Program-made: the position numbers and the translations under genes
DNA from: Fratercula arctica
Taxonomy: Eukaryota; Chordata; Aves; Charadriiformes; Alcidae
Reading direction: 5' to 3'
DNA length: 64,000 nucleotides
Assembly: GCA_947846985.1 (NCBI GenBank)
Contig: CANTUZ010000026.1
Span: 51,752,730-51,816,729 of the forward strand
The notes under the pieces: model-generated
The model's database searches: none
What the model saw: the letters and a program-made list of their open reading frames with translations, nothing else
What the model was told of the DNA's origin: nothing
In this document: positions 34,313 to 45,712 of the stretch, in pieces
Layout of the letters: each line of letters begins with the position of its first letter
Numbering within the stretch: the first letter of the stretch is position 1

Positions 34313-36012
34313 TATTTCCTCACATTTTCACAAGCGAGTTAGAAGCCTACGTATTTTTTTTTCTGCCTGTACAAATATCCTTCCAGATAATGGCTGTACT
34401 ATTTTGTGTGCCCTAATGTAAGGAGGGGAGCTCTTGAAAACTTGGTCCCTTCAGAATTTGTCTCTAAATTCTGCCTAATTCCTTGTGAAAGGCAATGGGA
34501 AGTGCTGGGACCCTCTGACAATCTTCAAGGAGTAATTCAGAGGACCTGCATGAAGCCCTGAAGGGAGGGTCCCCCCAGATCCTAAAAAGACAGATGGGAT
34601 TTGGACTGTCCTCATGGGACCCGAGGTTTGTAGGGTTCACTGTCCTGGGGTCTGTTGCTGTGAACTTTCAGTCATAAATTTTTTTATCAGCATGAAAATC
34701 ACTATAGAATTAATGTAATGTAATTAGAAAGTTGAATATCCCTCAGCTCTCTGCATTAGATTTATGTATTAAGTTACCTAAATGGACCAGTGTCCAGTCA
34801 GGACAGCATTTTCCGGACTCCTGACTCACTGGCGGTCTGGGGCTGAAGCGAGCTAAGTAATATTGTAATAATTCTTACAAATTATTTAACAAATATTAAA
34901 TTATTTTCTTGAAAGGCTTCTTCCGCCACTGCTGATTTGTATCATGGTGCCTGAAGTGCTCTGCTTCCATTTAAAGCTTTTTGTGCCTAAGCCTCTGCCT
35001 TGTGCTCCCCTACCTGTCTTGATCTTTTTGCAGCTGCCACTTCAGAATTTGAAGATAAGGGGCCATCTAACATAGCGGCTTTTTTTTTTTCTTTCCACGG
35101 CCATTAACGTTTTTTCTTTTTCAGTGCCTTTTTTTTTTTTCCTTAAAAAGGTACCTTTGTCTATAGCTTCCTGCTACAACTTCAAGGAAGAGACATTTAT
35201 CTATTACCTTACTGCTGCACTGTGAAAGTCATGAATTATGTTCGTCTACCCAGATAGATTTTCACCCTGCTTTCAGTAGGTCTCCATTAACCCGCATCTG
35301 CCAAATTAAACTGACAGGTTTAGAAAAACTTGACACAACAGATTCTAAAATTAGGTCTGCTACAAAAATCAGAGGGATTGAGACCGTGGTTTCCTCCCTC
35401 TGTGCAGCTTTAGTTGAATCAGAGTGACATGATAATACAAAGAGGTAAAAGGGAGAAACAATGTTTCAGTCCTCCTTTATAGTAGGGTTTTGTTATTCTT
35501 GCTTTAAATTTCAGTGACAAAAGTGGTTCAGAAATCACTAACAAGAGTTTTCTGACATAGATGTGCCTTGTGTTCCTTTACTGGGGGCTCTATTCTTTTT
35601 CTCTTTCCTTTTTTTTTAATTTTCTTCCCCCCCCCGCCACTATTCTGAGGACTTCCAAGGATGGTATGTAGAGCGATTGTTGGGAAAGAAGGGAACATCA
35701 TTTTAAAGAGAAATTGCCAAGCTTAATTGGCCAAAAATTGACATGAGCTAAAGTTCCAAAAAATGAAATCCCTACAGCTAGCGTGTGTTCACTGTGAAGT
35801 GCAGTCAGGGAAATCAGGAATAATATTTTTAAAGGACTTTGGCCACAGTTCCCAAATAATCAGCTGTTTTAGCTGAAGTCTTGGCAGTGAATCCACAAAC
35901 AGGCTTGAAAGCTTTCTCCATACTGAGAACACTGGGGCGATCTCCGTGTTTGCCTGGTGCATTAGGACCCAGGGCAGGAACTGTTCCTGGGGTCTGGGGG
36001 TCTCCTACTGTC
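34313..36012. other. Noncoding DNA
   Basis: T runs near 35080 and 35130 and a C run near 35629 are the only structures. The last 190 bases before the purine tract may be the body of a retrocopy whose A tail expanded, but I do not recognise it. Confidence 0.35.
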
Positions 36013-36338
36013 AAAAAAAAAAAAAAAAAAAAAAAGGAAGCAAAGGGAAGAGAAGAGAAGAGAAGAGAAGAGAAGAGAAGAGAAGAGAAGAGAAGAGAAG
36101 AGAAGAGAAGAGAAGAGAAGAGAAGAGAAGAGAAGAGAAGAGAAGAGAAGAGAAGAGAAGAGAAGAGAAGAGAAGAGAAGAGAAGGAAAAAAGAACAAAG
36201 AAAAGAAAAAAGAAAAAAGAAAAGAGAAAAGAAAAGAAAAGAAAAAAGAAAAGAAAAGAAAAGAAAAGAAAAGAAAAGAAAAGAAAAGAAAAGAAAAGAA
36301 AAGAAAAGAAAAGAAAAGAAAAGAAAAGAAAAGAAAAG

Positions 36339-36369
<31 letters not shown>

Positions 36370-36545
36370 GAAAAAAGAAAAGAAAAGAAAAGAAAAGAAA
36401 AGAAAAGAAAAGAAAAGAAAAGAAAAGAAAAGAAAAGAAAAGAAAAGAAAAAAAGAAAAGAAAAGAAAAGAAAAGAAAAGAAAAGAAAAGAAAAGAAAAG
36501 AAAAGAAAAGAAAAGAAAAGAAAAGAAAAGAAAAGAAAAGAAAAG

Positions 36546-36576
<31 letters not shown>

Positions 36577-36615
36577 GAAAAGAAAAGAGAAAAGAAAAGA
36601 GAAAAAAGAAGAAAA
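36013..36615. repeat. 600-base homopurine tract: A23, (AAGAG)n, (AAAAG)n
   Basis: Begins with 23 A, passes through a short mixed purine stretch into about 27 AAGAG units (to about 36185), then into a long (AAAAG)n array to 36615. Only two pyrimidines interrupt it (C at 36041 and 36196), so 36197-36615 is 419 purines in a row. Open frames of 229-294 residues on both strands are low-complexity artefacts. The tract can form triplex (H-) DNA, and its true length is likely to be polymorphic. Confidence 0.97.
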
Positions 36616-39600
36616 CTGATTTTGGTGAACTGCTTGAACTCGAGCATACTCTTGTGTGTTGAGCATAGTGGTGTGTGTTGCACATGAACGGACACTTCAT
36701 TGCTGTGAAACATCAGGTCACCTCAAAGAGATTCTTTGCAACCATGTAAGAGGGAAACAGTATTATTAACTAAGATTTACTGTCTTCAGAAACTAAAGGA
36801 ATCAGAGGAGCTGGCATAGCAAAACCAGGCTACCCCAGGATTACAAAAACTGTTTTCTCTCACAAAACTCCAGAAGGAGATGCTTGATAGGAACACTGGA
36901 TTAACAAATATTATCAAATGCTAAATCTTGCCCTTACTCAATATCTCTTAATTTTTACCAGAGAGTTCTTCATGGAGCTCCACTGCTGAGGAAGCCCCCA
37001 AAATCTTCAAGGAAATGCAAAAGATGAATAATTTCTTGTTTCTTAAAACTTTGCAAGCACTGAAACAGACAGCACTGACTACCTAGAAATTAATATTTAA
37101 TACACAACAACTGACTCTTAATTTTCCCTTCTGAAAGTGAAAATCAAAAGCAAAGGAGAAAAATGGGAAAGTTGTTATGTCACAATCCACAGTTCGAAAT
37201 AGAATTTCTGAACAAACTTTGCTTTCATTAGGTGTCCAAGGAAGAGTCCTGCCATACAGCGCATGTTCCAGTTTGCAGAAAGCTGGGCCTGTTTGTTGTT
37301 TTCTTGCTTCAGGGACTACTGAGATTACTAAATCCAGGGGACCCAATTAAGCGTTCTCCTTCTGTTTTTTTTTTTTTTTCTGGTGTTGCTGTTTTACAGT
37401 TCCTGGAGAGGCTGGGACCTGTGAACCTCAGTATATCTACCTAGCAAATTGTTTGGCAGGTTATGTTTCTGTGGAGGTGAGATGCATCCCTTCATGGAAG
37501 GCTAAACTAAAGCTGCACTTTGGAATAGGGAAAATACCTTTTTATTCCATAATACCACTGCTTTCACTGAACAGCAGTCTTGCACTGTTCTTCACTCGGG
37601 GTAATCTTTGATGCACTGAATGTCAACATTTTGGTATTTTTATATTTTGTATTAGCTCATTGTCAATATTTAGTTAGTTTTACAGGATTCAACATTTTAT
37701 AGCAACAAGATCTCATGTAACCCTGTGTTTTCCCTGCAGTTGGGTACATGGATACAAGTGTCTGCATCCCAGAGAGTTTAATATTTTAAAATTAATGTAA
37801 CATATGTAATTATCACAGGTTATCATCGGAGTGATTTTAGGTTACTTTTATCCTAAGCAAAATATAAAGCTGAACTATCGGTGGTTTCTTTATCAGACTC
37901 CAAATGAATAACAGCAGCATTGAGCAGATGAGTTTTATGTTGATGTATGCTGCAACACAGTCTCACTGGACTTGTTTCTCTGGGATCACCTGTAAATCTA
38001 ACATTTTCCCCTCGGTATTTCTAAAAACTAATAAAATCATTCAGAGTTCTGCTTCCCCTTGAAAAACTATAAGAAATTTTGATTCTAAACCAATAAATCT
38101 TCACTTAGTAGACTGCTTTTTGTTATTTGTTGGATTTTTTTTTCGCAAAAGTAGTAAGGACCGTGTTGGAGATTTTATTTTGGTCAGAGATCAGCGCCAA
38201 ACCCCCAGAAACTCATTTTAATAACTTAATCAAACATCTTTAAGAGTAGATTGTTCTGTGTTACCTTTCTGAGTGGCCTCTCACATACCATACTACATTA
38301 TAGCACATGCAGATCTCAGTACGTGTTCTTGTGCACGTGCATACACGTAACTTGGTCTGCATAGATGTGCATGATTGATCTGTATATCAGACAGGGTTGC
38401 ACAGGACCAAAAGCAGATCTTTCACCAAGAATATGTTAATAACCTCTAGAGTAGTTGAGATTCAGACCTGTTGAAGCCAGAATTCAGAGAGAGGGATTTT
38501 CCTGTTCTATAATATGTATATCTCTATTATTGTGTGGCAAGGACACCTTCCTATAGCCCATAGCATTTTTTTAAATATATATTTGGTTTTATTTTTTTTT
38601 TACATAGCATATTTTCCTGAGCAAATGTTATAAAAACTATATGCAATAGGTTTATTTTACTATACAGTTAATTTAAAACTGCTATGTGCTGGTCCAATTT
38701 AAACCACTGTAGGAGATCAGGCTGAAACGAACAGAAAAAAATTACTTCGTCCAATGTTGACTTTCAAATTGGTTGAAGGACCCTAGAGATTAAACGATGG
38801 ATGTTTGGTATCTCTCTGTTAGGATCATTTTTTATTTTTAATAGAAAATTCCTGACTGAGACAAAAAGGCCAAGCAAGTTAGCGCCTAGCAAAGTATATC
38901 TCATGTGGATAAGGCAAGGGAAAATAAAAAATCCCAAACATCATACAGCACCTCAACCCTTTTACATGAGCCAAGCATCTTTGGAGCTAGTAGTAATTCA
39001 TCCATCTATGGATCTACATCTGTTAGCTTAATAGGTGACACAAGACTGGATTTTAAATGCGTCTAACCCAATAACCAGACTTACGGAACAGGCTTTTCAG
39101 GAAGACAGAGAAGGAAGCCTCAATGTTAAGAAACCCTAGCTCGAAGTATCAGTTCCAGTAACTCCAATGGCTAACATTAAACCTTTCTGTCTGTCTGTCA
39201 GTATAACTTTCCTTTGTGTTTGCCTTACTCTGGCTATCACATTTGCACTAAGGGTCCTTTTGCCCTGCCGTTAACCTATGTGAATACACAGGTGTGTGCA
39301 TAATACATGAACAGAGAAATACTATTGTTTCAAAGAATTTCTTTCTCATGGTTGTTGCTGCAAAAAAAAAATGCACGTCACATGCAACTAGTTTTCTTAA
39401 TCACTGCTGAAATGTTACTGATATTATGTGTCCCACTCTCTGTCACTCAAACTACATTAAAAAGCATAGTAAGTTTCTGTAACTTGGTTGTTCGTAATAA
39501 AGGTTGTATCTTGTTTTCTTTTACAGGGCTGATCAGGCAGAACATGTTTATGTCTTCCTGTATGCTGGTCTAACTCCAGTGACTTCACAAGAATTACTCT

Positions 39601-40189
39601 TGATTTATTCTGGTGAGAGATGAAGCGGCTGCTGATTTTCTACCTTAGATGAGTTGCTGGCACAATAGCAGAAATATTATATGTGTTGGAGAAAAAAATA
39701 TGGTGTGCAGAAGCAGAATGTCCCACACAACTCAGTTAGTTTAACTTAAGAAATGTTTTCTCTCAGAAAATGCCAATAAACTAGAGCAACATTTTATTTA
39801 ATGGTGTGGAAAAATTCCACAATATAGCCATATGAGAAATGTATTTAATTTTCTTTTTTCAAGCAAGTCAGCAAGTAAGGCAAGAGTGCATATTACTAAG
39901 TTTGCTAGCACAGCCTAGAAGAGCATATTGAAAGATCCCCTGTAATGCAAATTGGACGCAATGCTAAGATGGAGTGCTTTGTGCAGCTGCAGAGCACTTT
40001 GCTCAACTGAATGGTTTCAGATGCTGTGAATCTCCAACCTTGTTATTGGCAGACATTAAAGCAACAGCGTAAACCTTTTGTGTCTTATTCTCTGTGATTA
40101 TACAGGACGTGGTGGGACAGAATAAACACAGCAAGGCATCTTTGCACTGGAGACGGTTTCAGTGATAAATACAACCCTGGCATAGGGAA
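36616..40189. other. A+T-rich noncoding DNA
   Basis: No recognised gene or element. Short T and A runs occur near 37366, 38590 and 39361. The 88-residue plus frame (39307-39573) has no domain. Confidence 0.4.
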
Positions 40190-40256
40190 GCACAACTCTT
40201 GTTGACTTCAGTCAGTGCTACGCTGGATTATTCTCGGGATGAGTTTGATCCTCAGT
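40190..40256. repeat. Degenerate amniote palindromic motif
   Basis: CAACTCTTGTTGACTTCAGT then CAGTGCTACGCTGGATTATT resembles 'aactcccattgacttcaatgggagctggatta'. Old and imperfect. Confidence 0.3.
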
Positions 40257-40860
40257 CTCTTTCTAGTAATGAGTGCTCTGGCAAGAGCATTAAGCACTAC
40301 AAGGAGAGAATTAGCAGCTCCAGTATTACCCGTGTTGTCAACAGGCAAGGAGAGCAAGCAGGAGGCAGAAGGAAAATATCGTGTGTGCTTTGCTGGTTTA
40401 CAAATATGCACTGATTGCATCAGCAACAACACACTGACAAAGTTAGGACTTTTTCCTGCTCCCTTGTAACTGTACATAAATAATACATATTTAATACTTT
40501 TTAAGGCATGTATGTAGATGCCACAAGGAAAAGTAGGTGGTTACATAGAGACGACTGTAAGAGGACTAGATGTGATGCCATCTTTGAGTGTGCCGAAAAA
40601 CATTTCATAAATACCAGTTGCAAAGCAGTATGTATCCTACGTTGAAAATAGATTGTCAATATCTTAACATGAATAAGGAAGCTCACATTGACAGTACAAG
40701 AAGTCTGGGAATGTTTATGTATGTTCTTGTTAAAACTGTCGTGTTTAATTCCTGTCTGAACTCCAGGTAAAGCCTTTCTGTTCAATATGGTTTTATTTCA
40801 TGACAGGGCAGGGAGGGCTACGCTCTGAAAGAAAGTACTAAATTTTAATAACCTCCAAAT

Positions 40861-40916
40861 AAAAAAAAAAAGATATTGAGACAGAGAAAAAAGAGAAGAA
40901 AAAAAAAAAAAAAAAA
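40861..40916. repeat. A-rich tract
   Basis: Two A runs (to 40871 and 40899-40916) joined by a purine-rich linker. Confidence 0.85.
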
Positions 40917-41049
40917 GAACCAGCAGCTGGCATCAAATGAGACAGAAAGAAGTAACAAAGAAATTGGCAGCCAGAGACAGGTGAGAAAAGAATAGAAACA
41001 GGCATACCAGGTTTTCAGAGACATGTCCTCTCTCTTTCTCTTCTCTACA

Positions 41050-41400
41050 CACTTAGCAACGAGACCGCTTGCAGCCAGCGCTCCCCCTGCTCCTGGTGTA
41101 TCCCTCTGGCTGGGGTCCAGCGGGAGTTCGACCAAGCTGGGGGCCAGAGGGAGGCATGGGGGAGGGAGCTGAAGGAGTGCTGGCTGCTTCCCCTCCTCTC
41201 TTGAGTGCTCCTTCCCCTCCGCCCATGTCATAGCAAGTGGCTGTGCTTTGCCCGTGGGTCCACGACAGCCCATGCCCAGAAAATGAAGTCCCAATCAGTG
41301 CTGTCAGCTGGGGAGGCAGTGTCTGTACCACCAGGCCTTACCCCCACCACTGCGCCACGCAAAACTTAGTCCCAGAGGTACCTGTCTTTGAATTTTTCTG
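41050..41400. other. G+C-rich patch of unknown origin
   Basis: A sharply bounded G+C-rich segment, followed by a pyrimidine tract and then a T30 run. The frames across it (149 and 92 residues on the minus strand) are not recognised. An unrecognised LTR or retroposon is possible. Confidence 0.3.
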
Positions 41401-41587
41401 CCTTTCTCTGTTCTTCCTCCCTCTGTTCTATTTGCTCTTTCTTCTTCTTTTCTTTTCCTATGTGTTTCTAAGGGCACGGGCCTGATCTTTTCCCCACATT
41501 TCCAGAGCACCAGACACTTCCTATGATTCCAGGTGAACAAGAGTCTTCCGAAAAATCCTTTTGTGGAGTGTGGGGGACAGCTTGAAT

Positions 41588-41602
41588 CTTTTTTCTTTTT
41601 TT

Positions 41603-41645
<43 letters not shown>
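41588..41645. repeat. T-rich tract ending in T30
   Basis: Interrupted T runs lead into 30 uninterrupted T (41616-41645). It produces a spurious poly-lysine frame on the minus strand. Confidence 0.95.
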
Positions 41646-41646
<1 letters not shown>

Positions 41647-42604
41647 GTGCTAATCACACATTTCCCCCTGAGTTTTGAGCTTAGAGGACTATAAAAGAAA
41701 ACTGAAGACTGCTGTTAAAAGTCTGTGTTCTAGCTATGCATGGGTTTCTGATTGAAGCTCAAGGAAATCGTACACTGAAGACAAAGGCTATTACACATTT
41801 TCTGACAGAGAGAATATAGCCCTAGGGTTTGTTACATTACATCACCTGAAAAGAAAGGGGCTTCCAGCTAGTTAAGGTTTGTTTCTGAGCTAGGTGAAGC
41901 TATGCAAGCTGTAAATGACCAATAAACTCTTTTCAGTATAACTGCACTGGGAAGTCATTCCAGGTATGTCTGTGGACTCAGTTTTGTAAGTTTATCTATA
42001 TAAATGGTTTATAGAAATAAATGTCACATTCCCTGGTAAAATAAGAGATACATGGAGCATCTATCATGAATAATGCAAGCTTATCAGAGATAAAAGTACT
42101 GATGAATTATAGCTATAGTTTCCATATTTGCTACTGCAAGCTCTAATTTTTTATCCTATGAAGAAGTAAACTGTGAAGGGATGGATTGATTTCTGATAAA
42201 ACAAGAGCTGATAAAAGCCCTGGTGGAGAATGAAGTATATTTGGGTTGTTTATAGCATGCAATTAGTTTTTCTCCCTAATCTCCTGACCTTCGTTGCTGC
42301 TGCTACTAACTCAACACTATCCCCTCCAATGAAGTGACACTGCAAAGCAAAATACGCACTTCTTCCTGGCAAAGGTGATATAGAACAAACCAACATGAAA
42401 ATAGGTTTTATCCTAAGCTATAGGTCTTCTGCCAAGTTACAGAAGCATAATTCCCTCACTAGTCTTTCCTTTAAGGCAAAAGAGATTTAAAAGAACACTC
42501 TGAGACTAGCTTCTGGGTTTGCATCTGAACTAGTCCATTTTGATGCAGTGGAAATCAAACACCATACAGAAAACAAAATTATATACTTAACCTTGAGGTA
42601 GTTG
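41646..42604. other. A+T-rich noncoding DNA
   Basis: No feature recognised. Confidence 0.4.
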
Positions 42605-43640
42605 TTGATTCAGAGAATGTTTGTTGGAAGGTTTCTCTGGAAGTCATCTAGTTCAGCCTCTCCCTGAAGCAAAATTATCACCACCTGTAGATCAGGCAAG
42701 GCATGTCTTTGCCTTGTCAAGTCATGAAAACCTCCAAGAGTGGAGATTCTATTCCAGTGCTGCACTTACGATCTTTTTTTTATGAATTCTTCCCAAACAT
42801 TTATCTGAACCTCCCAGCTGCAATAGGTGTTCATTGTTCCTTTTGATGTCATTTTCTTCTAATGTAAAGATTTTGGCTCCATCAAATCATAAATTCACTT
42901 CCAGCAGTTGTAGGCTGCTATCAGATAACCTCTGTGTCACACCAAACAAGCCTATCTCTCTCGACTTCTTATTGAAGGTCATGTGCTCTAGGCTCCTCTT
43001 TTGGTAGCCTCTATTTGACACTCTTTCTCCTTACCCCGCTTGATATGGACACAGTATTTTAGGTGCAGCCTCACAGAGGGTGCTGAGAAATTATGTATAA
43101 CAACTCCTTTTGATCTGCTGTCCAGGTTCTTCCTAATAGGCAGTGAGCACTTTCCTTTATTTGTGATGATTGCAATGTTGGCTTATATTTTGCTTGGTAT
43201 TCACTGCCACTTCCAGACATTTACATCAGGGCTGCTACTCAGCTAGTCAGTTATAGCCTGTATTTATGTATCAATTAGGCTTTTATGCCCACATGCAGAA
43301 TTTACACTTCTTGAACGCATAAAATGTCTGTTGACCGATCCTCAAGTTTCTTGAGGTCCATCAGGATTAACATTTTACTTTCCAGTTTAATAATCTCTTT
43401 CCCTTCTTCACCATCATCCACAAATTGCATTCTTAGTATCCAAGTTGCTGATGAAATTGTGGAAGCTTATAGACCTCAACTCTATTTGTTCCTAGCTGCC
43501 AACCAGATACCAAGCTATTGATTACTACTGATTAGGTTGTCTTCCTCATTCAACAATAGGCCCATGTTTTATCCAAACTTCCTTTCACTACTAGAATACT
43601 TACTAAAGTTACACTATCCCTTAAGTCTAGACCTGGGTTT
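42605..43640 (-). mobile_element. Ancient CR1 LINE, reverse transcriptase region to 3' end
   Basis: Plus-strand landmarks follow the antisense CR1 order: GTCATCTAGTTCAGCCTCTC, GAAAACCTCCAAGAGTGGAG, TTCCAGTGCTGCACTTACGA, TGAACCTCCCAGCTGCAA, later TGCTGTCCAGGTTCTTCCTA, and TCTTGAGGTCCATCAGGATT with CATCCACAAATTGCATTCTT near the reverse-transcriptase core. CAACCAGATACCAAG matches the stretch upstream of that core. The copy is far more diverged than the one at 30.4 kb, full of small gaps and stops, so it belongs to an older CR1 wave. The left-hand 3' tail is worn, and the right border is uncertain by about 100 bases. Confidence 0.75.
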
Positions 43641-43699
43641 AGCTCCACCTGAGCTTTGGTCTGTCTCCCTAAGTACTTGAGCAAACAAATCTTACATTT

Positions 43700-44530
43700 T
43701 CCGCAATCACTACAGGTGGCTGAGGCATGTGACATACTTTTTCTAACCTGTTTTCCCCAACATATCCCCATAATATCCCCAGGGTTCACTGGTCTTGATC
43801 CACAGACCACCAAAAGACAAGCCTCTGATTTCATACTGGAGCTGTACCATCAAGAAACTCCTTTATACAGGATGCAGTCCTCCCTCCTCTTCTCTCCCCA
43901 AAGAAGCCTGTGCCCATGGTGCACACTCAGCCTCTGTGACTGTGCTTCACACTGTAGCCCTGCAACCAGTCGTCACTTTGCAATTCTTCCTAACTGTTGC
44001 TCAAGCTCCATACAGTAATGTAGAGACCCTAGAGATAAGTCTCAGAATGCATTCTCCTCTGAGCACAGAATTGATTCAGCAGCCATCAGACTCTATCACA
44101 GAAATACTGTAACTGTGGCAATGCTAATCAAGAAACAGATCAAAGATCGGGGGCTTGATAGGGAAACACACTAAAGGAGAAACAGCAACCTGTTTTTAAC
44201 AGACAACTCTGATAATTCAGAAACAGTCATTGTCCCTGGATAATGGTTAGTCTTGATGTTGCAGAGATGGCAAAATTTATAATGTACCCACAACTAATAC
44301 TACTGGTGGCTGAGGCATGGGACACTTTTTTCCAAACCTCCTTCCCTTTCCCCTTAAGCGTCTGCGTGCCAAAACTTGAGAGCAGACTGCCTATCACTTG
44401 GATAAGCACAGAGTTACCATTAAGTCACAGCATGCACCAGCCCTACCTCATGTCTGGATTTCATTCAGTGACCCTAGTCTGACAATGAATTCTACAGGTA
44501 GAATATACAGGGTGCAAAACAGCTGCTTCT
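43700..44530. repeat. Two diverged copies of an unknown repeat
   Basis: GGTGGCTGAGGCATG occurs at 43715-43729 and again at 44305-44319, both preceded by CTACA/T and followed by GACA and a CTTTTT stretch leading to C-rich sequence. A weaker second match (TATACAGGATGCA / TATACAGGGTGCA) lies downstream of each copy. This suggests a diverged direct duplication or two insertions of one unknown element. Antisense frames share a SHASAT peptide. Confidence 0.45.
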
Positions 44531-45640
44531 TCTTTTGCTCTGTGTTTACTGGCCATTATATTCAGTTTCCTCATTGGCATTTCTATTATTTCACACTTTA
44601 CTTCCTTTGGTACTCTTGGATGAGTTGTATCTCAGCTCTGTGATTTCCTGTTCTTGAATTACAGGAGCTGCTCCTCGGTATTCACTGTAGCATTATGTCC
44701 ATCACTCCAGTATTTGCATACTTGCCTGCCAAGACCATTATGCTCCAAAATCTATCTGAGTCCCTCTTCTTTCCCAGTAACTCTTTTGGCCACCTGTCCC
44801 ATTGACAGTGCTCCATTCCAGCATGTAATTGAAGCCACAGTATTCTCCATGATAGCTTCTCTGTGTTTACCTCCAGTTTCTTCACAAAATCTGTCAGGAC
44901 AGGTGAGGTTTGCTCCAGTCTACAATGTCTCGGACAGACTAACAACTGTTTCATAAATATTAACCTATTCACTTCAACCCAATACACCAAGCACATTGTA
45001 AGGAACAATCTGTACAAGTATTCCTCATTCTTCTCAAATTGTTCAGAACAGCTGCTTTTTAGCCGCATAGTCTGTAAATGTAACTGTATCCAGGGTCTGG
45101 TGGTTTGAGGTTTTCATCTCACCAAAGAAATAAATGAAATTTTGCCCCACTCTAAACTGCTCTTGGCGCCTATTCAAAGGTGATCATCCAGCCCAACTTA
45201 AGTAAGGATTGCTGAAGACCTTACTAGAAACATGCCCATTTATACAAGCAAGCAAATCCTTAAAGTAGTTTCTTCAAGAGCTGTCATCATCACTGCTGTG
45301 GTCTGCAGACTGATTTAGATGCTATTTATGGACTATTGATGTTCTAAATTGCATGAATTTGTAAATACAGGAGCATTATCACCTTATTCTCATCAGGCAA
45401 TCCTCAGTGGTACTTAGATTAATTATTTCTTTTTAATGGGAACTCTGATAGAGGTATACAAATCTCAGCTTTCTCTGGGATCAATTCCTCTGCACTGGGT
45501 TGAGAAGAAAGTTTCAGCTTCTGTCCCATCCCATGGTGCATTGCAATGTACCGACATGGAGAAAGTGCCTCACAAGCTTACACTATTTTTATAAGTAACT
45601 TCTCTTAGCATCTGCTTTTGATTGACAGATTTATTGGCAG
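44531..45640. other. C/T-rich, CpG-poor DNA of unknown origin
   Basis: No recognised element. The 128-residue minus frame at 44682-45068 and its 100-residue antisense partner are the longest here. Neither shows a domain, so I do not call a gene. Confidence 0.3.
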
Positions 45641-45712
45641 AGACAAGGCACTGTGCTAGATGGTTTGGTCTGATCTAGCAGAACTAATCTCATCTTGTTC
45701 TGTTCTTGCCTT
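45641..45712 (+). mobile_element. Old CR1 3' end fragment
   Basis: CACTGTGCTAGATGGTTTGG then TCTGATCTAGCAGAACTAAT and TCTTGTTCTGTTCTTG match the 3' end of an old CR1 type common in reptiles (ggctagatggacctttggtctgatccagcatggc...ttcttatgttctt). Confidence 0.65.

Noticed and set aside
35829..36713. Open frames of 229-294 residues on both strands, the longest in the window
   Set aside because: They are Phe/Ser/Leu- or Lys/Glu/Arg-repeat readings of the homopurine tract, open in several frames at once because the pentamer arrays contain no stop codon.
41304..41657. 117-residue minus frame beginning with a lysine run
   Set aside because: The start is an artefact of the T30 tract, and the rest lacks any domain.
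43715..44319. Direct repeats considered as a CRISPR array
   Set aside because: Only two copies 590 bases apart, diverged flanks and a vertebrate context.
44682..45068. 128-residue minus frame with an antisense partner of 100 residues
   Set aside because: Both strands are open, neither shows a domain, and the neighbourhood looks like decayed retroelement.
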